Assembly (NCBI GenBank): GCA_018970945.1
Contig: JAGWVJ010000005.1
Coordinates: 30,796-94,795 of the forward strand
Direction of reading: 5' to 3'
Length of the DNA: 64,000 bases
Source of the DNA: Cyanobacteria bacterium REEB417
GTDB lineage: Bacteria > Cyanobacteriota > Cyanobacteriia > PCC-6307 > Cyanobiaceae
Both the position numbers and the translations under genes were made by a program. Below are positions 20,139 to 29,239 of this stretch, piece after piece. Numbering within the stretch: the first letter of the stretch is position 1; each line of letters starts with the position of its first letter. The notes under the pieces are model-generated. The model was not told the DNA's origin, ran no database searches, and worked only from the letters and a program-made list of their open reading frames with translations.

Positions 20139-20534
20139 ATGGCTGCCTTCTTGCGCGATCTGCGCGGCCTGCGCACCGCTCCCGCACTGAGCGAACCCCA
20201 GCTGCATGCGCTTCTCCAGGAGCTGCAGCAACGGTTGGCCGCCTGCGACTGGTTCACCCTTGGGGTGATGGCACCCAGCGGCACCGCTGCCGTACAGACC
20301 CTGCGCCGCTGCGAAACGGCACTGGGGTGGACAGCACTGCAGCCCGACCCGGCCAGCCCCCGGCCCGAAGATGTAGACGGGGCTGCCTTTCTCAAAGGCA
20401 ACCAGAACACTGGTCGCTTTCAGCTGCGACCGGAAAGCGGCCTGGGCGAAGGGGTGCTGATCACCGGCCACAGCCTGGTCGACCCCGTCGCCGAAGACAC
20501 CTGGGGCCCCCTACCGCTGACGTTCTTTGACTGA
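20139..20534 (+). CDS. DUF1824 family protein
   Basis: 131 residues matching the cyanobacterial DUF1824 pattern: C-D-W-F-T-L-G-V-M-A-P-S, a central A-x-x-x-L-R-R-x-E-x-A-L block, F-L-K-G-N-Q-N-T-G and the closing G-V-L-I-T-G-H-S with D-T-W-G-P-L-P-L-T-F-F-D. Function unknown; soluble, no signal peptide. A 14-bp tandem repeat spans the stop codon. It lies between the glycosyltransferase and hemC on the same strand. Confidence 0.82.
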   Translation: MAAFLRDLRGLRTAPALSEPQLHALLQELQQRLAACDWFTLGVMAPSGTAAVQTLRRCETALGWTALQPDPASPRPEDVDGAAFLKGNQNTGRFQLRPESGLGEGVLITGHSLVDPVAEDTWGPLPLTFFD

Positions 20535-20550
20535 ATTTCTTTGACTGAAA
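20523..20550 (+). repeat. 14-bp tandem duplication across the DUF1824 stop codon
   Basis: TTCTTTGACTGAAT is followed directly by TTCTTTGACTGAAA, a 13 of 14 match. The first copy encodes the last residues and stop of the DUF1824 protein; the second lies just after it. It looks like a recent slippage duplication. Confidence 0.8.
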
Positions 20551-20636
20551 CGTCGGCGGCAGGCGGAGCAGGTCCGGCCGATGCCTAGGCTTGGCGGCTG
20601 TGATTGGGCGGCTGCCGCTGCCTGTGATGAGATCTG

Positions 20637-21590
20637 ATGGTCGGTTCCCAACTGCGCATCGCCTCCCGCCGCAGCCAGCTGGCCATGGTGCAGACCAACT
20701 GGGTGCGCGATGAGCTCACCAGGGCCCACCCGGGGCTGGACATCGCGATCGAAGCGATGGCCACCCAGGGCGACAAGATCCTCGACGTGGCCCTGGCCAA
20801 AATCGGCGACAAGGGCCTGTTCACCAAGGAACTCGAGGCCCAGATGCTGATGGACCGGGCCGACATCGCCGTCCACAGCCTCAAGGACCTGCCCACCAAC
20901 CTGCCCGAGGGTCTGATCCTTGGCTGCATCACCGAGCGCGAAGACCCGGCCGATGCCCTGGTGGTGCATGTCAGACACAAGGACAAAACCCTGGCCACCC
21001 TGCCCGAGGGGGCCGTGGTGGGCACCAGCTCGCTGCGGCGTCTGGCCCAGCTGCGCCATCACTATCCCCATCTCACCTTTAAGGATGTGCGCGGCAACGT
21101 GATCACCCGGCTCGAGAAGCTGGATGCGGGCGAATTCGATTGCCTGATCCTGGCGGCCGCCGGCCTGGGGCGCCTTGGCCTGGGTGATCGCATCCACGAG
21201 CTGATCGATCCGGGCATCTCCCTGCATGCCGTGGGCCAGGGGGCCCTGGGCATCGAGTGCCGCGACGGCGATGCGGCTGTGCTGGAACAGATCAAGGTGC
21301 TGGAGCACGTTCCCACGGCCCGGCGCTGCCTGGCCGAGCGAGCCTTCCTGCGGGAGCTCGAGGGCGGATGCCAGGTGCCGATCGGTGTGAACACCCGTTT
21401 TGACGGCGAGGATCTGATCCTCACCGGCATGGTGGCCAGCCTCGATGGGGTGCGGCTGATCCGCGATGAGAGCCGGGGGCCCGAGCACGATCCTGAAGCG
21501 ATCGGGATCGATCTTGCCCAGAAGCTCAAAGAGCAGGGGGCCGGGGCGATTCTGGAGGAGATCTTTGCAGCCGTTCGTCCCGAAGCCTGA
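20637..21590 (+). CDS. hemC: Porphobilinogen deaminase (hydroxymethylbilane synthase)
   Basis: 317 residues. The enzyme joins four porphobilinogens into hydroxymethylbilane for chlorophyll, haem and bilin synthesis. Typical blocks are [12 protein letters not shown]-x-G-D-K-I-L-D, G-x-[18 protein letters not shown] and the cofactor-binding L-E-G-G-C-Q-V-P with the dipyrromethane Cys at 245. The ATG at 20637 gives the normal family start. The last 26 bp overlap the proposed start of the chloride-channel gene. Confidence 0.97.
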   Translation: MVGSQLRIASRRSQLAMVQTNWVRDELTRAHPGLDIAIEAMATQGDKILDVALAKIGDKGLFTKELEAQMLMDRADIAVHSLKDLPTNLPEGLILGCITEREDPADALVVHVRHKDKTLATLPEGAVVGTSSLRRLAQLRHHYPHLTFKDVRGNVITRLEKLDAGEFDCLILAAAGLGRLGLGDRIHELIDPGISLHAVGQGALGIECRDGDAAVLEQIKVLEHVPTARRCLAERAFLRELEGGCQVPIGVNTRFDGEDLILTGMVASLDGVRLIRDESRGPEHDPEAIGIDLAQKLKEQGAGAILEEIFAAVRPEA

Positions 21591-23559
21591 AGGGGAGCGT
21601 CAGACACCTCCGGTTCAATGGAATCTGCTCGCCTGGGCTGCCCTGCTGGGCATGCTCACCGGGCTGGCGGTGGTGGGCTTTCACGCCCTGCTCAGTGGCA
21701 TCAACAATTTTCTGTTCGGTCCGTTCGTCGAAACCCTGCTGACGATCGGCCGCAACCCCCTGCAGCATGTCGACGTACCACCGCTGCCGGTGCCCGAACC
21801 GTCGATGCCCAGGGCACCCCTGCAGACCCTGCTGCACATCGGCCTGGGTGGCCTGGGATACCTGCCACCACCACCGCAGCCGCTGCCCGAGCCACCCCCA
21901 CTTCCCAGCCTGCAGATCCCCGACTGGCTTGGGCTGTGGCCGGTGCTGGTGGTGCCCACCCTGGGAGGCGCCCTGGTAGCGGTGTTGCGGCGCAGTCTCG
22001 GCGAGCTGGGACCGGGCCTGCCCAGCCTCATGGCGATGGCCGATGGGGCCGTCAGTCCGGCACCCCGGTTGCCCTGGCTGCGGTTGCTGACCGCCTCTCT
22101 GAGCCTGGGCAGCGGAGCCTCACTGGGGCCTGAGGGGCCCAGCGTGGAGTCCGGCGGCAACATCGGCCTGTGGCTCGCCAACCGCGCCCGGCTGCCCCAA
22201 CAGAATCAGAAGGCGCTGGTGGCAGCGGGGGTGGCGGCCGGTCTGGCGGCAGGATTCAAAGCCCCCATTGCTGGGGTGTTCTTTGCCTTTGAAGGCAGCT
22301 TCAGCGGACTGGGGGGGCGTCCAAGCCTGAGGGCGGTGCTGGTGGCGGCCATCTCCTCCACCCTGATCGTGCAGGTGGGCCTGGGCGATACGCCGATCCT
22401 GAGACTGCCGGCCTACGACGTGCGCTCCCTCTGGGAACTGCCGCTGTACCTGGGGCTGGGCGTGCTGGCCAGCCTGATGTCGTGGCTGCTGATCCGCTTG
22501 CTGGAGGTGGGACGTGCACCCCGGCTGCAGGCGCTGATGCAGGCCCTGCCCCTGGGGTTGCCCGGGGCCCTGGGCGGGCTGCTGGTCGGCCTGATCGCGC
22601 TCGAGTTTCCCCAGGTGCTGGGGGTGGGGTACGACACAATCGAAGCACTGCTAGGCAGCGATGGCGGCATACCGCTGCTGACCCTGCTGTTGCTGTTGGG
22701 CGCCAAGTTGCTGGCCACCGGTGTCAGCAGCGCCACCGGATTTGTGGGTGGCGGCTTCGCACCCGCCCTTGTGCTGGGTGCCGTGCTGGGCAATTGCTAT
22801 GGCCAGCTGCTTGGCGACGGTGGTCTGCACCTGGCGGTGGCAGCTCCACCCGCCTACGCCATGGTGGGGATGGCTGCGGTCCTGGCCGGCAGTGCCCGCG
22901 CCCCGCTGACGGCCCTGCTGCTGCTGTTTGAACTGACCCGTGACATCCGCATCGTGCTGCCCCTGATGGCCGCTGCCGGCCTCAGCGCCGCCCTGGTGGA
23001 GCGTTGGCATGGCCTGCACGACCCTGGCCTGCTCGGCCCGGATCTGCGGGAGGAGCAACGCCGCGCGCAATTGACCGACCTGTCGGTGGGCGAAGCCCTG
23101 GAACCGGAGGCTCCTCTTCTGCAGGCTGCCGACACGCCGGTCGCTGAGGCTCTTCAGGGGCTGATCAGCGCCCACGGCCACAGCCTGCTGGCCGTGGAGG
23201 GGACCTGGGTGATCGGGCTGGTGACCCTGGCCGATCTGCAACGCACCTTGAGCAACCGGGGCTCGGCGGCAACCGTGCGCGACTGTCTCAGCGGCGACCT
23301 GATTTGGCTGCCCGAAACCGCCAACCTGGCCCAGCTGGAGGATCAGTTGGAGCCCAACGGTCTGCGCCAGCTGCCGGTGTTCGGGCGCCATGGAGTCGGG
23401 TCAGCTGCGCTGCCCCAGGGTCTACCTGCAGGCGGTCTGGCGATCACCGAGCTGCGGGGCCTGGCCAGCCGCGACGGCCTGGCACGCGCCCTGGCAGGAC
23501 TCAAGCTGAGGCAGAAGCCGACGATGGTGGTTGCCCCTGGGCAGCGGCAAAGGCATTGA
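21565..23559 (+). CDS. ClC-type chloride channel/antiporter with C-terminal CBS domains
   Basis: About 664 residues from a TTG at 21565; the frame opens further upstream inside hemC, and the true start is uncertain. ClC signatures are [11 protein letters not shown] at about 182-192, where the Glu corresponds to the gating glutamate, [15 protein letters not shown], and G-F-V-G-G-G-F-A-P. Two CBS-like domains follow the last membrane helix (V-G-E-A-L-E, then the V-R-D-C-L-S region). Residues 70-116 form an unusual Pro-rich loop between the first helices. Probable role: chloride or proton-coupled anion transport. Confidence 0.9.
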   Translation: MQPFVPKPEGERQTPPVQWNLLAWAALLGMLTGLAVVGFHALLSGINNFLFGPFVETLLTIGRNPLQHVDVPPLPVPEPSMPRAPLQTLLHIGLGGLGYLPPPPQPLPEPPPLPSLQIPDWLGLWPVLVVPTLGGALVAVLRRSLGELGPGLPSLMAMADGAVSPAPRLPWLRLLTASLSLGSGASLGPEGPSVESGGNIGLWLANRARLPQQNQKALVAAGVAAGLAAGFKAPIAGVFFAFEGSFSGLGGRPSLRAVLVAAISSTLIVQVGLGDTPILRLPAYDVRSLWELPLYLGLGVLASLMSWLLIRLLEVGRAPRLQALMQALPLGLPGALGGLLVGLIALEFPQVLGVGYDTIEALLGSDGGIPLLTLLLLLGAKLLATGVSSATGFVGGGFAPALVLGAVLGNCYGQLLGDGGLHLAVAAPPAYAMVGMAAVLAGSARAPLTALLLLFELTRDIRIVLPLMAAAGLSAALVERWHGLHDPGLLGPDLREEQRRAQLTDLSVGEALEPEAPLLQAADTPVAEALQGLISAHGHSLLAVEGTWVIGLVTLADLQRTLSNRGSAATVRDCLSGDLIWLPETANLAQLEDQLEPNGLRQLPVFGRHGVGSAALPQGLPAGGLAITELRGLASRDGLARALAGLKLRQKPTMVVAPGQRQRH

Positions 23560-23758
23560 GCAGATCTCCAGCTGCCGGATCAACCGCCGAGAGACGTTCA
23601 AGAATGCGATGCAGATCGGGTGCAGACAACTCGCCATCGCAGCCCCATTTGAGAGCCGTGTGGTCCGCTCCCCGCGAGCAGCCGTTGGGCTGGCTTGGTG
23701 TGGGAAAGGAAGCGGAAGGCACGAATCGGGTGAAACGAAGGGGCAAACCTAAGTCCAT
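23501..23758 (-). CDS. Possible small protein, unknown
   Basis: An 85-residue reading frame whose second half looks protein-like and helical (D-G-E-L-S-A-P-D-L-H-R-I-L-E-R-L-S-A-V). The first 35 residues are less convincing and may be untranslated. It overlaps the end of the chloride-channel gene. If real it is transcribed from the stretch carrying the compound repeat at 23779-23816. No family recognised. Confidence 0.3.
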   Translation of the reverse strand: MDLGLPLRFTRFVPSASFPTPSQPNGCSRGADHTALKWGCDGELSAPDLHRILERLSAVDPAAGDLLNAFAAAQGQPPSSASASA

Positions 23759-23778
23759 GGACCGACTCGCCGGGTCAT

Positions 23779-23816
23779 GACGGTCAGATCTGCAGAAAGT
23801 CTGCAGAAAGACCGTC
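23779..23816. repeat. Tandem 11-bp repeat inside an inverted repeat
   Basis: TCTGCAGAAAG occurs twice in tandem (23789-23799 and 23800-23810). The outer 7-mers GACGGTC (23779-23785) and GACCGTC (23810-23816) form an inverted pair around it. Each copy contains the palindrome CTGCAG. It could be an operator, a hairpin or a remnant repeat; it lies in the gap after ppa and upstream of the small minus-strand frame. Confidence 0.6.
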
Positions 23817-23871
23817 GATCACATTTTGTTTGTCTTAAGGATTCAGGCCTGATCCCCAATCAGGAGGGCAG

Positions 23872-24459
23872 TCAGTTCACCAGTTTCGCGTCGATCGTCT
23901 GCCTGTAGCGCTGTTCACACTCCTTGATGATGCGCACGGCGTCCTCGGCTCCCAGGAACGCGTTGACCTTGCACGTCCCCGGCTTCTTCAGATCCTTGTA
24001 ATGCTCCCAGTAGTACTGGGTCTCCTTGAGCCAGTGGTCACCCAGCTGGGTGTAGCTGGTGATGTGATCCATGCGCTTGTCATCGGCCAGCACGGCGATC
24101 ACCTTGTCGTCGACCTCGCCGCCGTCATCGAAGGTCATGATCCCGATGATGCGCGCCTCCACCAGGGAGCCCGGAATCAGAGGCTCGGTGACACCGACGA
24201 TCTCGATGTCGAGCGGGTCGCCATCTTCGTCCCAGGTGCGGGGGATGCAACCGTAGGCAAAGGGATAGGCCAGCGAGGAATAACCAACGCGATCGAGCTT
24301 GAGGTGACCGGTTTCGGTGATCAGCTCGTACTTGTTGATCGTCATCGAGTTGAGCTCAACGATCGCGTTCAACCGAAGCTCGGCCTCATCGGCAAAGGCC
24401 GGCAGCACATGCAGCAGGTTGAGCATGGTGCGGCTGGGGGCGTGGTCGATGTTGGCCAT
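23872..24459 (-). CDS. ppa: Inorganic pyrophosphatase, family I
   Basis: 195 residues. The soluble enzyme hydrolyses pyrophosphate and drives biosynthetic reactions. The metal-binding signature D-G-D-P-L-D-I is present with preceding E-x-x-x-x-N-K-Y-E and Y-P-F-A-Y-G-C-I-P blocks; D-D-K-x-D and the late H-x-K-D-L-K also fit family I. It begins 32 bp after the carboxypeptidase Taq gene on the same strand. Confidence 0.96.
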   Translation of the reverse strand: MANIDHAPSRTMLNLLHVLPAFADEAELRLNAIVELNSMTINKYELITETGHLKLDRVGYSSLAYPFAYGCIPRTWDEDGDPLDIEIVGVTEPLIPGSLVEARIIGIMTFDDGGEVDDKVIAVLADDKRMDHITSYTQLGDHWLKETQYYWEHYKDLKKPGTCKVNAFLGAEDAVRIIKECEQRYRQTIDAKLVN

Positions 24460-24491
24460 GGGGGCTGGTCACGCAGGAGCAGCTCGGCATC

Positions 24492-26024
24492 TTAAGGAGT
24501 TGCCATTCCCGTGAGGGACGCAACCTTGCCCCGCAGGTAGGCCAGGAACGGTTCAGCACTCAGAGGGCGCCCCGTCACCTGCTCCACCAACTGCTCACCG
24601 TTGACCGAGCGGCCCAGGGGCCAGACGCTCTGGCCAAGCCAGGCGCGCAAGCTGGACTCATCGCCAGCGGCAATCAAAGCCTCGATGGGGCCCAGAGTCC
24701 GCTCGAGGGTCTCGGCCACTTGGGCGCTGATCAGATGGCCCAGGGCGTAGCTCGGAAAGTAGCCGAACAGTCCCTCTGCCCAGTGGATGTCCTGCAGACA
24801 ACCGTCGCGATCCGTTGTCGGGGTGAGCCCCAGCAGCTCGCCCATGCGCCGGTTCCACTGCTGGGGCAGCTCCTCGACGGGCAGGTCCTGCTCGAGCAGG
24901 GCCAGCTCGAGCTCGTAGCGCAGCACGATATGGAGGCAGTAACTGAGCTCGTCGGCCTCGACCCGGATCAGGCCAGGCCGAAGCGGATTGAGGGCACGCC
25001 AGAAGCCCAAGGTCCCACCCCACGGATCACTGCCCAGAGCGGCGCCAAAGCGGGCATGCCAACGCTCGGCAAAAGCGCGGCTGCGGGCCACCCGGCACTC
25101 CCAGAACAGCGACTGCGACTCGTGCACCCCCATCGAGGTGGCCTCCCCCAGGGGCCAGGGGAACCAGTGGTCATCGCCACGGGGCAGCCCCTGCTCATAG
25201 AGCGAATGGCCCCACTCATGGGCCGTGGCCAGAAACGCCGACAGCGGCTGCCCCGGCACCACCCGGGTGGTGATGCGGAAGTCCTGCGGACCCACGGTGC
25301 ACGAAAACGGATGGGCCGAGCGCGAGCGCTGACAGCGCTCGGCGTTGTAACCCCAGCTCGCGAGCAGCTCGGCGCAGAGCTGCTCCTGCAAGGCTTCGGG
25401 CAACGCGGCAGATGGCTCGCTGGGGACTGCAACGGCCGACGCAACACGCTCCAGCAGCGCAGGCAAGTCGGTCTTCAGGGGAATGAACAGCTCCTCGAGC
25501 CGGGCTTTGCTGATGTCAGGCTCGAACGGCTGGGCCAAGACCTCCCAGGGACTTCGGGCCACGGGTTCGGCGGCCGCCAGTTGGCTGGCCTGTTGGCGCC
25601 GCAGGGTGATGAGCTCCTTGAGTGCCGGCGCAAAGGCAGCAAAGTCGTTGCGGGCACGGGCGTCCTGCCAGACGGCATTGCCGCGCGACTGGGCCCTAGC
25701 CAGGGCGCTTACCAGGGCCGGATCGAGGCAGCGCTGACGCCCCAGCTCAAGGCGGAGCAGCTGCAGGTTGCGGCGTCGCTGGGGCGGGGCGTCGGCTCCG
25801 AGCTCGACCTCGGCAGCCGCCACCAGATCGGCATAGGCGGCGCTGCTCTGGCGCGCATGCATCTGCGCCGCCAACAAAGCCAGCTGCTCGCCACGCCAGG
25901 CCGCTCCTGCAGCGGGCATCACCGTGTTCTGGTCGTAATAGAGCGCGCTGCTGATCGAGCCCAGCAGGCGGGTCTCGTGCAGGTGCCCGTGCAGCCGGGT
26001 CAAGGCGGATGGACCTGAAGCCAT
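24492..26024 (-). CDS. Carboxypeptidase Taq (M32 metallopeptidase)
   Basis: 510 residues from the ATG at 26024; the frame is open upstream into the ligase gene, but family similarity starts here. The zinc motif H-E-W-G-H is intact, with the downstream G-V-H-E-S-Q-S block supplying the third ligand. The length is typical for M32 carboxypeptidases, which trim residues from peptide C-termini in the cytoplasm. It sits 17 bp after the ATP-grasp ligase and 32 bp before ppa, so all three are likely co-transcribed. Confidence 0.94.
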   Translation of the reverse strand: MASGPSALTRLHGHLHETRLLGSISSALYYDQNTVMPAAGAAWRGEQLALLAAQMHARQSSAAYADLVAAAEVELGADAPPQRRRNLQLLRLELGRQRCLDPALVSALARAQSRGNAVWQDARARNDFAAFAPALKELITLRRQQASQLAAAEPVARSPWEVLAQPFEPDISKARLEELFIPLKTDLPALLERVASAVAVPSEPSAALPEALQEQLCAELLASWGYNAERCQRSRSAHPFSCTVGPQDFRITTRVVPGQPLSAFLATAHEWGHSLYEQGLPRGDDHWFPWPLGEATSMGVHESQSLFWECRVARSRAFAERWHARFGAALGSDPWGGTLGFWRALNPLRPGLIRVEADELSYCLHIVLRYELELALLEQDLPVEELPQQWNRRMGELLGLTPTTDRDGCLQDIHWAEGLFGYFPSYALGHLISAQVAETLERTLGPIEALIAAGDESSLRAWLGQSVWPLGRSVNGEQLVEQVTGRPLSAEPFLAYLRGKVASLTGMATP

Positions 26025-26041
26025 GGGAGCGGCGTTGGAGA

Positions 26042-27580
26042 TCACGAAATCCTGGCGGCTGCCCCACGCAACAGCTGGTGCTGGGTGTCGCGATAGACCC
26101 CGGCAGCCTCCTCGGGCGAACGACCGATGCAGGTCATGCCGAGCTTGCCGTATTCCGAGAGGCATCCCAGCAGATGAAAGACGCTGCCGCGCAGACGGGC
26201 CGGATCGAAGTGCAGACCGGCTTCGGCGACGATGTCGATCAGATCGATCGGCAGCAGGCCGCGCAAGCCCGGATCCAACAGGTTGTCGGTGGCTTCGTAG
26301 TACAGGGGAATGCCCGTGGGTGAGCGATACAGCCCTGAAGCGCGATCGAGCGCTCCCGCGGTGATCGCGCTGAGGGCCAGATAGGGGTGGGTGGTGCCGC
26401 CCTGGCGCAGGTTGACCTCAATCGCCTGAAGATCCCAGCGCTCGCCAAAGCGCCGGGCGATGAAATCAACGGCGTATCGCTCCAGAGCGCCCTCGGCGGC
26501 AAGGGCCTCGCCAATGGCCTGGCCGTGATGCAGCAGCTCGAGCCGGTAAGGCTCATCGCAGGGAAAGCGACACCCCTGGTAGGACTGGCCGCTGGGCCCT
26601 CCCAGCACCTGCTCGTGGGTCGACAGCAACTCGACCTTGGGGCAGCTCCCCAGGGCCGGCGGATGGATGGTGCCCTGCACGCTGGGTGAGGCCATGGCTT
26701 CACCGCCTTCAAGCCACGCCTCGACAAGGGCACCCTGCTGTGACACCTGGGCCTGCCAGTCAGGGGTGGGCATGGCCAGGCCCTCGAGCGCCTGACGCAC
26801 CCGGTGGCGACGCTCGCCGCTGCTGAGCCCGGCCAGTTGCAGCGACTCCAGCTCGAAACGGGCGTTGCCCTCACCGCTGAACCCCTCATTGAGCTTGACG
26901 ACACAACGGCGAAGCTCAGGGTGCGCTTCCCACAACTGAGTGGTCACCTCGGCCAGATCATCGAGACTGTGGACAAGCGCCGAGCCGGGTGGATGGGGCA
27001 CCCCGCAACGGGCAAACAACGCACGACTGCCCGCTTTGCTGCCCCAATAAGCCAACGCGGGATCGGTGCCCAGTAGGGGGATCTGCAGGCGCTCAGAGAG
27101 CTGCTTCTCAAGCTCAGTCACCACAAAACAGTGGATGAAGCGACGATCCGGCCGCAGCTGCTCGGCAATCCGGGCGAGCAGCGCCGGCCGCTCCAGCAGT
27201 TTGGCGGTGAGCGGACGGTCCGAGGCGTCATCGGTGTCAAACAGATGCAAGCGCCGGCGTGCATGGGAAGCCGGCACCCCTGGCAGCAGCTCGAGCACCG
27301 CGTCAACCACCAGATCGGCCAGGGGCTTGCTGGTCACGTAGACCATCCGCACGCCGGGATCCCGCAGCCGGATCAGCGAGAACAGCTGGCGCTCCTCGTA
27401 GTGATGGGCTCCCTTGATCTGTGCCATCTGGCCCTGGTCCATCGACAGCGATGGAATCATCAGCACATCCACATCGGGGCCCTGGGCCGCGGTGACCTGG
27501 CCCCAAGGGGGTTGCAGATCGGTCTGAAGATCCCGGAAACAGCGGCGATCGCCCGGGGGTAGTGGAGAGGGACTCGTCAC
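26042..27580 (-). CDS. ATP-grasp ligase, PGM1/pre-ATP-grasp type
   Basis: About 512 residues from a GTG at 27580; the frame continues to 27625. The N-terminal 180 residues fit a pre-ATP-grasp domain (V-D-V-L-M-I-P-S-L-S, V-Y-V-T-S-K-P-L). The ATP-grasp core has the lysine and loop C-V-V-K-L-N-E-G-F-S-G-E-G-N at about 226-239 and the metal-binding E-V-N-L-R-Q-G-G-T-T-H-P at about 388-397. This is the arrangement of PGM1-like peptide or amide ligases. The substrate is unknown. It heads a probable unit with a carboxypeptidase and pyrophosphatase. Confidence 0.82.
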   Translation of the reverse strand: MTSPSPLPPGDRRCFRDLQTDLQPPWGQVTAAQGPDVDVLMIPSLSMDQGQMAQIKGAHHYEERQLFSLIRLRDPGVRMVYVTSKPLADLVVDAVLELLPGVPASHARRRLHLFDTDDASDRPLTAKLLERPALLARIAEQLRPDRRFIHCFVVTELEKQLSERLQIPLLGTDPALAYWGSKAGSRALFARCGVPHPPGSALVHSLDDLAEVTTQLWEAHPELRRCVVKLNEGFSGEGNARFELESLQLAGLSSGERRHRVRQALEGLAMPTPDWQAQVSQQGALVEAWLEGGEAMASPSVQGTIHPPALGSCPKVELLSTHEQVLGGPSGQSYQGCRFPCDEPYRLELLHHGQAIGEALAAEGALERYAVDFIARRFGERWDLQAIEVNLRQGGTTHPYLALSAITAGALDRASGLYRSPTGIPLYYEATDNLLDPGLRGLLPIDLIDIVAEAGLHFDPARLRGSVFHLLGCLSEYGKLGMTCIGRSPEEAAGVYRDTQHQLLRGAAARIS

Positions 27581-27748
27581 GATGGAGATCGGAATGGAGA
27601 TCGGAGCGGATCCTGAAATGATCATCCGGATGCAGCCGATGGCACCCGATCCGGTGCAGGTTCGCCAACAGCAGCAGCACGTCGGGCGCCACTGTCACAA
27701 CCACCCTGTGGATCAGGGCAGTCAACGTTCAGCACCAGGAGCCATGCC

Positions 27749-27943
27749 ATGCGAGACCCGCAGCTGGAGCGCATCAACAACCGCATCGACCATCTGCTTG
27801 ACGATCTGACCGTGCTCAAGGGCCTGGAGCGCTCGGGGTCCGATGTGAGCGCCTACATCCAGGGGATCGCCCTCGAACTGCAGAGCCTCGAGAACCGCAA
27901 ACGGGTGCTGCCCAACAGGGGTGCAGCGGTTCAGAACCAGTGA
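27749..27943 (+). CDS. Small coiled-coil protein, unknown
   Basis: 64 residues with almost continuous helix potential and heptad-like spacing (I-N-N-R-I-D-H-L-L-D-D-L-T-V-L-K, then L-E-L-Q-S-L-E-N-R-K). An AGGAG ribosome-binding site precedes the ATG by 7 bases, which supports a real gene. It starts about 170 bp from the divergent ligase gene, and its last bases overlap the end of the opposing osmC gene. No named family recognised. Confidence 0.7.
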   Translation: MRDPQLERINNRIDHLLDDLTVLKGLERSGSDVSAYIQGIALELQSLENRKRVLPNRGAAVQNQ

Positions 27944-28332
27944 ATCTGCATGGGCACGGCGCCCTCCAGGCTGCGTTTGACCGGACAGCCTTCGCCAGAA
28001 CGTTGCAACAGTCTGCGTTGATCAGCCCCGAGGTGCTCAGGCAGGGTCACCCATACCTCCAGCAGAGCAATCCTGCGCACGCCGCTGCCGGTCATCGTCT
28101 TCTCGACGCGGGCCGTGGTGCCGTCGATCCTCCAGCCATGGCGATCAGCGGTGATGCCCATGATGGTCAGAATGCAGGTTGACAGGGCCGTGGCCACCAG
28201 ATCGGTCGGCGAGAAGCGCTCTCCCTGGCCCTGGTTGTCGCTGGGGGCGTCGGTCTCGAGGGATGACTGCGAGGGCCCGTGCACGGCGTGGCAGCGCAGG
28301 TCTCCGTCGTAGCGGCAAGCGATGGTGGTCAT
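27931..28332 (-). CDS. OsmC/Ohr-family thiol peroxidase-like protein
   Basis: 133 residues with the OsmC fold pattern. F-S-P-T-D-L-V-A-T-A-L-S-T-C carries the first redox Cys at about 53, and the second Cys is in E-G-C-P-V-K-R-S-L. Both catalytic cysteines of the peroxide- or organic-hydroperoxide-reducing family are therefore present. The subgroup looks closer to the general OsmC-like proteins than to Ohr. It converges on the small coiled-coil gene with a 13-bp overlap and is divergent from the DUF2721 gene. Confidence 0.9.
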   Translation of the reverse strand: MTTIACRYDGDLRCHAVHGPSQSSLETDAPSDNQGQGERFSPTDLVATALSTCILTIMGITADRHGWRIDGTTARVEKTMTGSGVRRIALLEVWVTLPEHLGADQRRLLQRSGEGCPVKRSLEGAVPMQIHWF

Positions 28333-28395
28333 GGCGTGAGCACTCCCGGCCGATAGGTTTGCCTTGCCACTTTGAGCCCAGTTGCGGCGCCAGCC

Positions 28396-28848
28396 ATGCC
28401 GTTGTCAATCCTGCTGCAGCTGGCACCCGTTGAGGGTCTTGCCAAGGCGATTCAACTGTCGGTCGCCCCGGTGTTTCTGCTGGCTGGCATCAGCGGGCTG
28501 CTGGGGGTGCTGAGCAACAGGCTGGCGCGCATCATCGACCGTGGCCGCCAGCTTCAGGTGCAGGCCGGCGACTCGTCTGTGGCGGTCAGCCGTGACGCCC
28601 GGCGTGAACTGCAGCTCCAGAAACGACGCATGGGGCTCATGCTCAAGGCGATTGAGCTGGCAACGGTGACGATCCTGCTCGTGGCTCTGGTTGTTGCGAT
28701 CGTGTTTGTAAGCGCCGTGGCCCGATTGGATCTGGCCCTGCTGGTGGTGCCGCTGTTTGTTCTGGCGATGGTGTGTCTGATGGTGGCTGTGGTGCTGTTT
28801 CTGCGCGAGGTTCAGATCGCCACGGGTCAGATCAGGCGCTGGTTCTGA
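28396..28848 (+). CDS. DUF2721 membrane protein
   Basis: 150 residues from the ATG at 28396, with three hydrophobic segments (about 22-40, 92-112 and 115-138). The DUF2721 pattern is clear: I-Q-L-S-V-A-P-V-F-L-L-A-G-I-S-G-L-L, N-R-L-A-R-I-I-D-R-x-R and an R-R-x-x-L-M-x-K-A-I block before the paired helices. Its role is unknown; it is widely found in bacteria, including cyanobacteria. Confidence 0.85.
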   Translation: MPLSILLQLAPVEGLAKAIQLSVAPVFLLAGISGLLGVLSNRLARIIDRGRQLQVQAGDSSVAVSRDARRELQLQKRRMGLMLKAIELATVTILLVALVVAIVFVSAVARLDLALLVVPLFVLAMVCLMVAVVLFLREVQIATGQIRRWF

Positions 28849-28882
28849 GTCTGGATTCAGGGCCAACCGTTATCGCGAATGT

Positions 28883-29179
28883 TCATTTTTTACGGCAGTA
28901 ACCCCCACCCACATTCATCCAGCCCTCCAGGCAGGGCTGGCCGTTGGTGGGTTGCACGGTGTAGCGCATCAGCCCCAGGGTGCTGCAGTTGCCGTTGAGC
29001 ATGTCGACATAGCCCATTGGGCAGATGTCGCCGATCTTGCGCACGACACGCTGGGCGTGGGCCGCAGGTGGATCGAGCCCGACAAGGGCGGCGGCCGTCA
29101 GCAACAAAGCACTGGCGAGACGAACCCGTCCATGGGGCCGTTGTTGAGTCGGCTGCCGCAATGGTGCAGGTCTGACCAT
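28883..29179 (-). CDS. Small secreted protein with a duplicated four-cysteine motif
   Basis: 98 residues from the ATG at 29179. A signal peptide is likely (basic start, hydrophobic run of about 15 residues, A-A-H-A cleavage site). The mature part, about 55 residues, has four cysteines in two similar units, C-P-M-G-Y-V-D-M-L-N-G-N-C and C-L-E-G-W-M-N-V-G-G-G-Y-C. Each unit is C-x2-G-[YW]-x-[DN]-x3-G-x-C. The tail is R-K-K. A periplasmic or extracellular disulfide-bonded peptide is likely. The function is unknown; it looks like a picocyanobacterial family. Confidence 0.75.
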   Translation of the reverse strand: MVRPAPLRQPTQQRPHGRVRLASALLLTAAALVGLDPPAAHAQRVVRKIGDICPMGYVDMLNGNCSTLGLMRYTVQPTNGQPCLEGWMNVGGGYCRKK

Positions 29180-29239
29180 CAACACCAAATTCGAACCGAT
29201 TCCATCTTAGGTATCCCAGTCAGAGCTGCGCCCACAGCC

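Noticed and set aside
24720..26018. 432-residue plus-strand open frame
   Set aside because: Antisense to the carboxypeptidase Taq gene.
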